NCBI RefSeq assembly: GCF_024220515.1
Contig: NZ_JAMXOT010000050.1
Location: forward strand, 1 to 45,334
Source of the DNA: Oscillatoria sp. HE19RPO
Lineage (GTDB): Bacteria; Cyanobacteriota; Cyanobacteriia; Cyanobacteriales; Laspinemataceae
Length of the DNA stretch: 45,334 nt
Reading direction: 5' to 3'
The notes under the pieces were generated by a model. That model worked only from the letters and a program-made list of their open reading frames with translations, ran no database searches and was not told the origin of the DNA. Positions 17,313-25,419 of this stretch are shown here, piece by piece (positions within the stretch are counted from its first letter, which is position 1; the number at the start of each line of letters is the position of its first letter). The position numbers and the translations under genes are program-made.

Positions 17313-18629
17313 GTGTGGACTGTGAATGAACTGCTGCAACAAGTTCGGATAATTGACCCGGTTTCGGGAGAGGATACGATCGCCGATGTTGGGATTGCTA
17401 ATGGTGCGATCGCGCAAATAGCGCCAGAAATTGCCGACTGGGGAAGTGATACTCAAGTGCGGAATTGCCAGGGATTAATCTTAGGTCCTGGTTTAGTGGA
17501 TCTGTACAGTCACAGTGGCGATCCGGGATTTGAGGAACGAGAAACCCTGACTTCATTAATGCAATCGGCAAAAAGTGGAGGGTTTACTCAAGTGGCAATT
17601 TTGCCGGATACTTCTCCATCGGTGGACAATCCTGGAGGGTTAGCATTTTTGCAACAAAAAGTCCAAGGAATTAGAACCCTGAATAGATTGTTGCCTCCCC
17701 CAACTCCTTCCTTGCCGAAACTGCATTTTTGGGGTGCATTAACCCTGGGAATCAAGGGAGAACAAATGACAGAATTAGCCGAATTAGAGGCATCCGGCAT
17801 CGTGGGTTTTGCTGATGGTCAACCCATTGCCGATTTAGCACTGCTGAGGCGGATTTTGGAATATTTGCAACCGTGGGGTAAACCTGTGGCACTGTGGGCT
17901 TGTAGTCGTAAGTTAGCAGGAGATGGTGTTGTTCGGGAAGGGACTGCCTCAATTCGGTTGGGATTGCCAGGAAATCCGGCGATCGCAGAAACAACCGCTT
18001 TAGCAGCATTGCTGGAAATTGTTGCAGCAACGGGAACGCCGGTTCATATTATGCGAGTGTCTACCCAGCGAGGAGTGCAACTAATTGAAGCTGCCAAGGC
18101 GCAAGGATTACCTATCACTGCCAGTACCTCCTGGATGCACCTGTTGGTGAATGCGGCACAAATTAACAATCCAGCGCTGTTTACTCCCTACTGTCCCAGT
18201 CTGCACCTAGAACCGCCGGTGGGGAATCCCCAGGACCAACAGGCGTTGATTGCGGGAGTGAAATCCGGGGTCATCGATGCGATCGCCATTGATCATACCC
18301 CTTACACCTACGAAGAGAAAACCGTCGCCTTTGCTGAATCTCCACCCGGTGCGATCGGACTCGAATTAGCATTACCCTTATTGTGGGAACATCTGGTGAC
18401 AACTGAGAAGTTATCGCCAGTGGAATTATGGCGGGGGTTGAGTAGCAATCCTGCCAAATGTCTGCAACAAACCCCAGTGGCGATCGCACCGGGTACAGCA
18501 GCAGATTTCACCTTGTTTGACCCTCAACAGTCTTGGCGGGTGACGGGAGAGAGTCTCAAATCCCTGTCGAGTAACACCCCTTGGTTGGAACGAGAGATTA
18601 CAGGACGGGTGGTGGAGGTTTGGTGTTAG
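17313..18629 (+). CDS. Dihydroorotase-family protein lacking most metal ligands
   Basis: The 438-residue protein has the full amidohydrolase length and order of type-I dihydroorotases: PGLVDLYSHSGDPGFEERET, GGFTQVAILPDTSPSVDN, VHIMRVST, DAIAIDHTPYTYEEK and a C-terminal TAADFTLFDP. Compared with the active-site pattern DxHxH...HxxHVS...EVTPHHL, the first His is Tyr (YSH), the HVS His is Arg, and the TPHHL region is SWMHL; the late Asp is kept. It is probably a non-catalytic DHOase-like partner (as in pseudo-DHOases that assist aspartate transcarbamoylase), though cyanobacterial orthologues are often named PyrC. Start is GTG 17313; GTG 17322 is possible. Confidence 0.85.
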   Translation: MWTVNELLQQVRIIDPVSGEDTIADVGIANGAIAQIAPEIADWGSDTQVRNCQGLILGPGLVDLYSHSGDPGFEERETLTSLMQSAKSGGFTQVAILPDTSPSVDNPGGLAFLQQKVQGIRTLNRLLPPPTPSLPKLHFWGALTLGIKGEQMTELAELEASGIVGFADGQPIADLALLRRILEYLQPWGKPVALWACSRKLAGDGVVREGTASIRLGLPGNPAIAETTALAALLEIVAATGTPVHIMRVSTQRGVQLIEAAKAQGLPITASTSWMHLLVNAAQINNPALFTPYCPSLHLEPPVGNPQDQQALIAGVKSGVIDAIAIDHTPYTYEEKTVAFAESPPGAIGLELALPLLWEHLVTTEKLSPVELWRGLSSNPAKCLQQTPVAIAPGTAADFTLFDPQQSWRVTGESLKSLSSNTPWLEREITGRVVEVWC

Positions 18630-18684
18630 TCATTTGTCATTTGTCATTTGTCATTGGTCATTGGTCATTTGTCATTGGTCATTG
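18629..18684. repeat. Heptanucleotide tandem repeat (GTCATTT/GTCATTG, eight units)
   Basis: Eight 7-base units follow directly on the stop codon of the dihydroorotase-like gene, whose last G is the first base of the array. Such STRR heptamers are common in filamentous cyanobacteria and change copy number by slippage. Confidence 0.9.
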
Positions 18685-18721
18685 GGGGAGATGGGGAGGG
18701 AACGACTGAAGTTGCAACAAA

Positions 18722-18935
18722 CGGCGGGGGATCAATCAAGCGCCTCATAGCTAAAGTCGTCTAAAGACGACTGCAAGTCTGATACGGTGGGGTTTTCAGT
18801 CGGTTTCAACCGACGTAGTGGCGCTTCGCGAAGCGCCACTACAGGCGGGGGTTTGAACCCCCGCCGGTTGTTGCAATGGGTGCAAGATCTCAGGAAGACC
18901 AACTTAAGAAACGACTGAAGTCGTTACTACAAACT
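18722..18935. repeat. Composite palindromic repeat, relative of 13156-13450
   Basis: It carries GGCGGGGGATCAATC, AGTCGTCTAAAGACGACT, CAGTCGGTTTCAACCGAC, a GTAGTGGCGCTTCGCGAAGC palindrome and a closing GGCGGGGGTTTGAACCCCCG unit. It shows the same order of parts as the element before the CAAX-protease gene, with an extra palindrome inserted. It fills the spacer before lpdA. Confidence 0.7.
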
Positions 18936-19014
18936 TTTCCATCTTCCCAAAATCTTGCTTCATATCCCTCCAGCATTTAACAATGGGAATAATTAACAAC
19001 GCGCATCAGGAGAA

Positions 19015-20451
19015 ATGACGGTGAGTGAAGGATTTGATTACGATTTAGTGATTATTGGCGCAGGAGTGGGGGGACATGGTGCCGCCTTACACGCCGTGAA
19101 ATGTGGCCTAAAAACGGCGATCGTCGAAGCAGGGGTTATGGGAGGTACTTGCGTCAATCGTGGCTGTATTCCCTCAAAAGCCCTGCTTGCAGCCTCGGGA
19201 CGAGTGCGAGAGTTGCGGGATGCTCATCACTTGAAAACCCTCGGCATTCAACTCGGTGGCATCTCGTTCGATCGCGAAACCATCGCCAATCATGCCGATA
19301 ATACCGTCTCTAAATTGCGCGGCGAATTGGTCAACAGTCTCAAACGCCTGAATGTGGATGTGATTGAAGGGTGGGGAAAACTGGCCGGAAGTCAAAAAGT
19401 TGTCGTAGAAACCTCTAGTGGTGAAAAGACAATTACCGCTAAAGATATCATGTTAGCACCCGGTTCCGTGCCTTGGGTTCCTCCTGGGATTGAAGTCGAT
19501 GGCAAAACGGTTTTTACCAGCGATCATGCAATTAAATTAGACTGGTTACCCCAATGGATTGCCATTATTGGCAGTGGTTATATCGGGTTAGAATTTGCTG
19601 ATATTTACACCGCCTTGGGTTCGGAAGTGACCATGATTGAAGCGTTGGATAGACTGATGCCAACCTTCGATCCGGATATTGCCAAACAAGCGCAACGAGT
19701 GTTAATTGCACCTCGGGACATTGAAACTCGGGTGGGAGTTTTAGCAGCCAAAGTCACTCCCGGTGCTCCGGTGGTGATTGAATTAATGGACCCCAAAACT
19801 AAGGAAGTGGTGGAAGTCCTAGAAGTCGATGCCTGTTTAGTGGCAACGGGACGAATTCCTGCTACTAAAAACTTAGGATTGGAATCTGTGGGTGCAGAAA
19901 CCGATCGCCGAGGGTTCCTCCCGGTGAATGATGCCATGCAATTGTTAGCCGGGGGTGAACCTGTTCCTAATGTATGGGCGATCGGCGATGCAATGGGTAA
20001 AATGATGTTGGCACACGCTGCATCGGCACAAGGGGTTGCCGTGATTGAAAACATTTGTGGACGTCCTCGCACTATTGATTATCGGAGTATTCCTGCTGCT
20101 GCGTTTACCCATCCCGAAATGAGTTTTGTGGGATTAACTGAACCTGCGGCGCAAGAATTAGGGAAAGAAGAGGGATTTGAAGTTGCGGCAGTGCGAACCT
20201 ATTTCAAGGGGAATTCCAAGGCGATCGCCGAGGGAGAAACCGATGGAATTGCCAAAGTGATCTACCGCAAAGATACCGGAGAAATCCTCGGCGTCCATAT
20301 TTTTGGCTATCATGCCGCTGATTTAATTCAAGAAGCTGCCAATGCGATCGCCAATCGGGAATCCGTCAATGAATTAGCCTTTAGCGTTCATACCCACCCC
20401 ACCCTTTCCGAAGTCCTGGATGAAGCCTATAAACGCGCTGCCACCGTGTAA
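19015..20451 (+). CDS. lpdA: Dihydrolipoyl dehydrogenase (E3)
   Basis: The 478-residue FAD enzyme re-oxidises dihydrolipoamide of pyruvate dehydrogenase and the glycine cleavage system. Seen in order: FAD motif [15 protein letters not shown], redox disulphide [16 protein letters not shown] (Cys about 44 and 49), NAD motif [15 protein letters not shown], second FAD motif NVWAIGDA and the C-terminal catalytic HTHPTLSE (His-Glu). An AGGAGA ribosome site precedes ATG. Length is normal and a terminator follows. Confidence 0.97.
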   Translation: MTVSEGFDYDLVIIGAGVGGHGAALHAVKCGLKTAIVEAGVMGGTCVNRGCIPSKALLAASGRVRELRDAHHLKTLGIQLGGISFDRETIANHADNTVSKLRGELVNSLKRLNVDVIEGWGKLAGSQKVVVETSSGEKTITAKDIMLAPGSVPWVPPGIEVDGKTVFTSDHAIKLDWLPQWIAIIGSGYIGLEFADIYTALGSEVTMIEALDRLMPTFDPDIAKQAQRVLIAPRDIETRVGVLAAKVTPGAPVVIELMDPKTKEVVEVLEVDACLVATGRIPATKNLGLESVGAETDRRGFLPVNDAMQLLAGGEPVPNVWAIGDAMGKMMLAHAASAQGVAVIENICGRPRTIDYRSIPAAAFTHPEMSFVGLTEPAAQELGKEEGFEVAAVRTYFKGNSKAIAEGETDGIAKVIYRKDTGEILGVHIFGYHAADLIQEAANAIANRESVNELAFSVHTHPTLSEVLDEAYKRAATV

Positions 20452-20484
20452 TCCTTCACCCTAACCGGGACCAATAGTTAAGAA

Positions 20485-20515
20485 AAAGCCCGCACAAGTG
20501 CGGGCTTTGTGTTAT
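20485..20515 (+). terminator. Terminator of lpdA
   Basis: AAAGCCCGCAC and GTGCGGGCTTT pair across two bases, preceded by an A run and followed by GTGTTATTTT; it can act in both directions. Confidence 0.8.
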
Positions 20516-20565
20516 TTTAGACATGAATAAAAATCAACAGTTCATCGTCAAAATAAACTGTCACT

Positions 20566-21378
20566 ATGTATGATAACATCTGTAAGTTCTTAGCGGAACA
20601 CTTTAGCCTAGATTTTGCCCGGTTGTTCGTGGGACAAGCCGTTGAATTAACCGAACTTAGTCCCAGGGAACTCTCCCTAGAACCGATTCGCGCCGATTCC
20701 CTGATTTTACTGCAATCGTTTGACTTTATTCTCCACCTAGAATTCCAAATAAACCCGGACCCCAAAATTTTCTTTCGGATGGCGGACTATCGTCTGAGGG
20801 TTTATCGACGCTTCCCGGACAAAGAAATGAAACAGGTGGTGATTTACCTCAGACCCACCGAATCTCCCTTAGTCTATCAAAATCAGTTTAACTTAGATAA
20901 ATTCCACCACGAGTTTGAGGTGGTTCGGTTATGGGAACAACCCACGGAACTGTTCTTAAACTCACCGGGTTTACTCCCCTTTGCTGCCTTAAGTCGTACC
21001 GATAACCCCGTTGCAGTGTTAACTCAAGTGGCGCAGGCGGTGGAACAAATCGAGGATCCAGAAGAACAGGCTAATATTGCTGCTGCTTCCTCGATTCTGG
21101 CTGGGTTAATATTGAATCAAGAGTCAATTCAACGGATTTTAAGGAGGGACCTCATGCGCGAGTCGTCCATGTATCAATCCATTTTAGATGAAGGGTTGGA
21201 AAAGGGTATCGAACAGGGTATCCAACAAGGTATCCAACAAGGTCTTCAACAAGGTCTTCAACAAGGTTTTGAACAAGTTGCCATGAATCTGTTCCGCAGT
21301 GGAATGCCAGTGGAACAAATTATCAATGTCACGGGGTTAACTCGGGAACGACTTGAGGAACTGACAAGGGAGATTTAA
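20566..21378 (+). CDS. Rpn/YhgA-like PD-(D/E)XK nuclease-family protein (DUF4351-type)
   Basis: The 270-residue protein matches the widespread cyanobacterial transposase-like/Rpn group: DNICKFLAEHFSLDFARLF opening, ADSLILLQSFDFILHLEFQI (Asp and the ExQ of the nuclease core near 43-62) and a RMADYRLRVYRRF segment. Rpn proteins are DNA endonucleases that promote recombination. The C-terminal part has a GIQQGIQQGLQQGLQQG repeat coded by 12-base tandem repeats at about 21200-21275, which can vary in number. Function in the cell is not known. Confidence 0.85.
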   Translation: MYDNICKFLAEHFSLDFARLFVGQAVELTELSPRELSLEPIRADSLILLQSFDFILHLEFQINPDPKIFFRMADYRLRVYRRFPDKEMKQVVIYLRPTESPLVYQNQFNLDKFHHEFEVVRLWEQPTELFLNSPGLLPFAALSRTDNPVAVLTQVAQAVEQIEDPEEQANIAAASSILAGLILNQESIQRILRRDLMRESSMYQSILDEGLEKGIEQGIQQGIQQGLQQGLQQGFEQVAMNLFRSGMPVEQIINVTGLTRERLEELTREI

Positions 21379-21383
21379 AATAA

Positions 21384-21410
21384 AGGCGGGATTGAAAATC
21401 CCCGCCTTGG
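21384..21410 (+). terminator. Terminator-like hairpin after the Rpn-like gene
   Basis: GGCGGG pairs with CCCGCC across about 10 bases, just after the stop codon. The T run is weak (TTGGCGTT). Confidence 0.5.
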
Positions 21411-21467
21411 CGTTAATTTGTGGAATTAAAATTTATCACTTTCTCTCTTATGGTGGGTATTGAGTTT

Positions 21468-21505
21468 CCAAACCCCTACAAAACCCTCTGATAGTAGGGG
21501 TTTGG
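21468..21505. repeat. CCAAACCCCTAC inverted repeat
   Basis: CCAAACCCCTAC (21468-21479) and GTAGGGGTTTGG (21494-21505) form a 12-bp stem, and a third CCAAACCCCTAC follows at once. It is in the isiA upstream region; the remaining 21506-21800 has no gene that I would support, only a GGTCCCCTTT/AAGGGGCC stem with a T run near 21573-21626. Confidence 0.7.
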
Positions 21506-21807
21506 AAACCAAACCCCTACATTGAATCCCCCACGGTATCAAATTGCAATTAAATCCGACAACCCGGGGAATGGTCCCCTTTCAGACGACTGGATTTTAC
21601 CCCGATCGCCTAGAAGGGGCCTTTTTCATTTATTGAGAATACTTAGAGATAAATCGACTCTCCAGCCATTCCTCCCCCTCAATACCAGCTATCCCCATGA
21701 ATTCCTCAAAATCCTGAAACCCAAGCGGGAAAACCATTTCTCCCGGGAACTCTTGTCGAAAATCCCCCCAAAATGGGCAGTTCTTCATAAAACTTCATAA
21801 TTTTTAC

Positions 21808-21859
21808 TTGACAATTATTTTTAATAACGAGTATGGTCTATTGAGAATAAAGTTCAATA
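21808..21859 (+). promoter_or_regulatory. isiA promoter with Fur-box-like palindrome
   Basis: TTGACA (21808-21813) and TATGGT (21832-21837) are spaced by 18. Just downstream TATTGA and TCAATA (21839-21859) form an inverted repeat around GAATAAAGT, a position where bound Fur would block transcription. The 11-mer ATTGAGAATAA (21840-21850) recurs at the same distance after the -10 box at 27488-27498, and a 10-base match ATTGAGAATA is at 21632. Fur control of isiA is known in cyanobacteria; the exact site here is inferred. Confidence 0.6.
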
Positions 21860-21890
21860 ACGAGCCTTTTCTCTCTCTAGCACTAAACCT

Positions 21891-22925
21891 ATGCAGACCT
21901 ACGACAATCCAAGGGTCAAGTACGACTGGTGGGCCGGAAATGCCCGATTCGCCAACCTTTCCGGCTTATTTATTGCCGCCCATGTTGCCCAAGCAGCCCT
22001 GATTACCTTTTGGGCTGGTGCTTTCACCTTATACGAAATATCCTGGTTCGACCCCACCCGCCCGATGGGAGAACAAGGTGTGATTCTCTTGCCACATCTA
22101 GCCACCCTCGGATTGGGTGTCGGGGACGGGGGACAGGTGGTAGATACTTACCCCTACTTTGTAATTGGAGTCGTTCACCTGATTTCTTCAGCGGTACTCG
22201 CCGCCGGTGCACTGTTCCATACCCTCCGCGCACCGGAAAACCTGAAAACTGCTAAGGGTCAAGCCAAAAAATTTCATTTTGAATGGGACGACCCCAAACA
22301 ATTGGGACTAATTTTAGGCCATCACCTGCTATTTTTGGGCGCAGGAGCCTTATTGCTAGTTGCGAAAGCCATGTATTGGGGCGGTTTATACGATGCCGCT
22401 ACCCAAACCGTGCGGCTAGTGACCGAACCCACCCTGAATCCAGCGGTCATTTATGGCTATCAAACTCACTTTGTTTCCGTTGACAACTTAGAGGATTTAG
22501 TGGGCGGTCATATTTATGTCGGGGTGATGCTAATTGCTGGGGGGATTTGGCACATTCTAGTCCCGCCCTTGAAGTGGGCCCGAAAAGTGTTGATTTTCTC
22601 GGGGGAAGCGATTCTCTCCTATTCCCTGGGAGGCATTGCGTTGGCGGGATTTGTCGCAGCTTACTTCTGTGCCGTGAATACCCTCGCCTATCCTGTTGAG
22701 TTTTATGGTCCTCCGTTAGAGGTCAAATTGGGAATTGCCCCCTATTTTGCGGATACGGTGAAGTTGCCATTCGGGGACCATACTTCTCGGGCTTGGTTAG
22801 CGAATTCTCACTTTTTCCTAGCCTTTTTCTTCCTCCAAGGGCATCTCTGGCACGCCTTACGGGCGATGGGATTTAATTTCCGTCGCGTTGAACAGGCTTT
22901 GACTCCTTCTATTGAAGAAGCATAA
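21891..22925 (+). CDS. isiA: Iron-stress chlorophyll-binding protein IsiA (CP43')
   Basis: The 344-residue thylakoid protein is the iron-starvation antenna that forms rings around photosystem I. It begins [20 protein letters not shown], as CP43/IsiA/Pcb proteins do, and has six membrane spans with paired chlorophyll-ligand His in helices ([53 protein letters not shown]). It lacks the large lumenal loop of CP43, which separates IsiA from PsbC. It leads an isiA-isiB-isiC cluster with an iron-type promoter. Confidence 0.96.
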   Translation: MQTYDNPRVKYDWWAGNARFANLSGLFIAAHVAQAALITFWAGAFTLYEISWFDPTRPMGEQGVILLPHLATLGLGVGDGGQVVDTYPYFVIGVVHLISSAVLAAGALFHTLRAPENLKTAKGQAKKFHFEWDDPKQLGLILGHHLLFLGAGALLLVAKAMYWGGLYDAATQTVRLVTEPTLNPAVIYGYQTHFVSVDNLEDLVGGHIYVGVMLIAGGIWHILVPPLKWARKVLIFSGEAILSYSLGGIALAGFVAAYFCAVNTLAYPVEFYGPPLEVKLGIAPYFADTVKLPFGDHTSRAWLANSHFFLAFFFLQGHLWHALRAMGFNFRRVEQALTPSIEEA

Positions 22926-22950
22926 AGCCGGTGGGCCGATCGCAACCCGC

Positions 22951-22986
22951 AACCGGGTTTCTATCTCACTATTCAGAAACCCGGTT
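22951..22986 (+). promoter_or_regulatory. Stem-loop between isiA and isiB
   Basis: AACCGGGTTTCT and AGAAACCCGGTT form a perfect 12-bp stem with a 12-base loop in the 103-base gap. It has no proper T run at its foot until TTTTCT, so it may partly terminate or protect the isiA 3' end, which would give more isiA than isiB message. Confidence 0.6.
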
Positions 22987-23028
22987 TTCTAAAACCCTTT
23001 GTAAACCCGACTCTCACAACAAAATACA

Positions 23029-23541
23029 ATGGCAAAAATTGGACTATTTTATGGCACTCAAACAGGTAACACGGAAAGCGTAGCCGAACTCATTCAAAAA
23101 GAATTCGGGGGCGAGAGTGTGGTGGAATCAGAAGAAATTTGTAATGCTGACCCGAGTGATTTTGAAAATTATGAGTGCATTATTGTCGGTTGCCCCACCT
23201 GGAATGTTGGCGAACTCCAATCAGACTGGGAAGGGTTTTATGAAGACCTGGATTCCATTGATTTTAATGGTAAAAAAGTGGCTTACTTTGGAGCCGGTGA
23301 CCAAGTGGGCTATGCTGATAACTTTCAGGATGCAATGGGCATTTTAGAGGAAAAAATCTCATCTTTGGGGGGTAAAACCGTCGGATATTGGCCTACGGAT
23401 GGCTATGATTTTGATGGTTCAAAGGCGGTTAAAAATGGTAAATTCGTCGGACTCGCAATTGATGAAGACAATCAGTCTGACTTGACCCCTAGCCGAATCA
23501 AAACCTGGGTCGCTCAACTCAAGAGTGAGTTCGGAGTATAG
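23029..23541 (+). CDS. isiB: Flavodoxin
   Basis: The 170-residue FMN protein replaces ferredoxin in electron transfer when iron is scarce. The phosphate loop IGLFYGTQTGNTESVAELIQ is at the N-terminus; the FMN-stacking loops PTWNVGELQSDW (Trp about 57) and GAGDQVGYADNFQDA (Tyr about 94-98) are typical for the long-chain type. It follows isiA in the same direction after the stem-loop. Confidence 0.98.
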   Translation: MAKIGLFYGTQTGNTESVAELIQKEFGGESVVESEEICNADPSDFENYECIIVGCPTWNVGELQSDWEGFYEDLDSIDFNGKKVAYFGAGDQVGYADNFQDAMGILEEKISSLGGKTVGYWPTDGYDFDGSKAVKNGKFVGLAIDEDNQSDLTPSRIKTWVAQLKSEFGV

Positions 23542-23575
23542 AAACTAAAATAAAGCGCATTCCCTCACCCTAAAT

Positions 23576-23598
23576 CCCTCTCCCAAAAGGGGAGAGGG
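23576..23598 (+). terminator. Palindromic hairpin after isiB
   Basis: CCCTCTCCC pairs with GGGAGAGGG around AAAAG in the isiB-isiC gap. It is followed by ACTTTG only, so it may attenuate rather than end the transcript; the same motif is a common cyanobacterial repeat. Confidence 0.45.
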
Positions 23599-23661
23599 AC
23601 TTTGAATCCGGATGCCCTTACCCCGATTTAATGCTAATTGTACTGACAAGGAACTGATATC

Positions 23662-24438
23662 ATGTCTCAATTTCCCGATGCACTTTGCCTAAATGTTAGC
23701 CCCTCTCTCCAAGTATTCGATCGCCCTTTATTAAAGGTTTTATCGCGACATCTGACCGTGGGCCAATGGGAATATTCCCAAACCCAAGATGAGCCCATGT
23801 CTATAGAAATTGCCTTAGAATTGCTCCATGATTATTTAACCCAAGGCGATCGCCCGATTCATCTGCTTGGACATGGCACCGGGGGTCTGCTGGGATTACT
23901 CTATGCCCGCCGTCATCCCGAAACCGTGCGTTCTCTCACCTTGCTCTCTGTGGGGGTCGATGCGGCAGCAGATTGGCAGTCTTACTATTACAATCAACTC
24001 CAATGCCTACCTTATTCTCGATCGGCGATTTTGACTCGGACGGTCCATGAGATATTTGGATGCCAATCTCCGACGATTGTTCAACAAATTCGCCGCCGGT
24101 TTGATAGGGCACTCAGTCAGTCGTTGTCTCTCCATACTTTGTATCAGCAAGGCCGGTTATTTCCCGGAGGAGTGCCAGTCCCCCTGTTGGTCTGCGGCAG
24201 TCAAAATGATGTGATTATTGAACCCAACTTATTGCAGGGATGGCAACCTTGGTTCAAAGATGGCGATCGCCTCTGGCAATCTCCCGAGGGGGGCTACTTT
24301 TTTCACTATTTCTATCCCCAACAAGTCGGCGAACAAATTACCCAGTTTTGGGATGAGCGAGTTGCAGGCCAATTAAAACGGTCCCGCCTGACCCTCCTGA
24401 ACCGGGTTGCCTCGAACACTCGCCGGTTGATCTCCTAA
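23662..24438 (+). CDS. isiC: IsiC-like alpha/beta hydrolase with Thr at the nucleophile elbow
   Basis: The 258-residue protein has the alpha/beta-hydrolase order: N-terminal strands, nucleophile elbow IHLLGHGTGGLLGLLYA (about 73-88), LTLLSVG, VPLLVCGSQNDVI (acid Asp near 181) and a late GYFFHYFYP where the His would lie. In the elbow the usual Ser of G-x-S-x-G is Thr, so activity is uncertain. Its place 120 bases after isiB on the same strand matches the third gene of the isiABC clusters of other cyanobacteria; function there is unknown. A start with AAGGA upstream is clear. Confidence 0.85.
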   Translation: MSQFPDALCLNVSPSLQVFDRPLLKVLSRHLTVGQWEYSQTQDEPMSIEIALELLHDYLTQGDRPIHLLGHGTGGLLGLLYARRHPETVRSLTLLSVGVDAAADWQSYYYNQLQCLPYSRSAILTRTVHEIFGCQSPTIVQQIRRRFDRALSQSLSLHTLYQQGRLFPGGVPVPLLVCGSQNDVIIEPNLLQGWQPWFKDGDRLWQSPEGGYFFHYFYPQQVGEQITQFWDERVAGQLKRSRLTLLNRVASNTRRLIS

Positions 24439-24470
24439 CGCAACACCTGGAGGGGATTTGAACTAAAGTT

Positions 24471-24509
24471 GCAACACCCTGCGGGGGTTAAATCCCCGCC
24501 GGGTGTTGC
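24471..24509. repeat. GCAACACCC palindromic repeat
   Basis: GCAACACCCTGCGGGG pairs with CCCCGCCGGGTGTTGC around TTAAAT with one bulge. It resembles the closing units of the elements at 13156-13450 and 18722-18935 and may also end the isiC message. Confidence 0.7.
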
Positions 24510-24567
24510 TCTCGTTGGGAAAATTTAACTAAAAATGCCTCGTCTTGGGTTATGCTCAGGACTGAAC

Positions 24568-24610
24568 AAAAAGGCGATCGCAGCAAAAATTTTTGCCGCG
24601 ATCGCTTTTT
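24568..24610 (+). terminator. Near-perfect palindromic terminator containing two HIP1 sites
   Basis: AAAAAGGCGATCGC...GCAAAAA is followed by TTTTTGC...GCGATCGCTTTTT. The stem with T run would end isiC transcripts and can act in both directions; it insulates the next operon. Confidence 0.65.
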
Positions 24611-24621
24611 GCATCTAAAAT

Positions 24622-24645
24622 AAGAATGATTATCATTCTTATAAT
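24622..24645 (+). promoter_or_regulatory. Fur/Zur-family operator overlapping a TATAAT box
   Basis: AAGAATGAT-T-ATCATTCTT (24622-24640) is a perfect 9-1-9 palindrome with the GATTATC core typical of Fur and Zur sites. It directly overlaps a TATAAT -10 box at 24640-24645, so a bound repressor would exclude RNA polymerase. Which metal (iron or zinc) is sensed cannot be read from the site; the isi genes next door favour iron, the CobW-type product favours zinc. Confidence 0.8.
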
Positions 24646-25419
24646 ATGGATCCGATGATTACTGCTGTAGGTGGGTCCTCCGGAGTGGGGAAAACGACCT
24701 GGATTCGAGAACAGATTGCCCAGGTGCAAAAGCGGGTACTGTATTTTTGCCCGAGTGCGGATACCATGCCGATTGATGGCACTTGGATTGCCGATGAGTT
24801 TGGCGATCTCGTGGAAATTATCACCCTTGAGGAGGAATCGCGGTTGCGGACAATGGGTCCTGATACCGTTGCCTATATCGAGTTAGGATTTCATCTGGAT
24901 TTGCAGGCAACGGCCCCTGTTTTAGACCGCTATCAGTGCGATCGCGTGGCGATCGTCCCGGAAGGCAGTTCCGGCAGTCCCTGGCATGAGTGGGGGAATC
25001 CGGTGATTGCCGTCCCTCGTCCCGAACTGACAACGGCCCCCTCCGAGATTTTTCGAGGGGTCCTCACTGGAGAAATTCTCGACCCCGCCAGTTTAGAGAT
25101 TTTTTGGTATGAACTCACCGAAGGCGCGTATGGGACAGTCACCCGCGCTAAAGGGATTTTTGAACTCGTTGACGGGCAATCGATTCTCGGAGATTTTACC
25201 CGGGATGAGGTCAAAAAAGACTTTCAACCCTTAAATCGCAGTCCCTGGTTAGAGGGCAGGCCGGACCGTTTCAGTGGTTTAGAAGTGGTGGGCGAAACCT
25301 TAGATAAATCAGCAATTTCCCTGACCTTACAGGAATTTTGTTTAGGGGACAATGCCATCGCTTACTATCAACAACAACTCAAAGAAAACCTAGAAATTCC
25401 CGAGGTAGCTCTCTCATGA
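24646..25419 (+). CDS. Divergent CobW/COG0523-like GTPase
   Basis: The 257-residue protein has a Walker A loop AVGGSSGVGKTTWI near the N-terminus and a C-terminal part that follows the CobW_C pattern (GTVTRAKGIFELVDGQ, then WLEGRPDRFSGLEVVGE). It lacks the CxCC metal motif of normal CobW/ZNG1 proteins, and the switch/NKxD regions are not evident. CobW proteins deliver metals, mostly zinc or cobalt, to target enzymes. The start may be ATG 24655 rather than 24646: the -10 box ends at 24645, so the message would be nearly leaderless. Its ATGA overlap with the next gene shows coupling. Confidence 0.72.
   Translation: MDPMITAVGGSSGVGKTTWIREQIAQVQKRVLYFCPSADTMPIDGTWIADEFGDLVEIITLEEESRLRTMGPDTVAYIELGFHLDLQATAPVLDRYQCDRVAIVPEGSSGSPWHEWGNPVIAVPRPELTTAPSEIFRGVLTGEILDPASLEIFWYELTEGAYGTVTRAKGIFELVDGQSILGDFTRDEVKKDFQPLNRSPWLEGRPDRFSGLEVVGETLDKSAISLTLQEFCLGDNAIAYYQQQLKENLEIPEVALS

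Noticed and set aside
18629-18684. Heptamer array as CRISPR or origin iterons
   Set aside because: Seven-base units without spacers directly after a stop codon are the usual STRR microsatellite; no dnaA or DnaA boxes seen nearby.
21522-21800. 92-codon frame upstream of isiA
   Set aside because: Starts at TTG without ribosome site, crosses a terminator-like stem and an upstream Fur-like motif, and has no recognisable domain.
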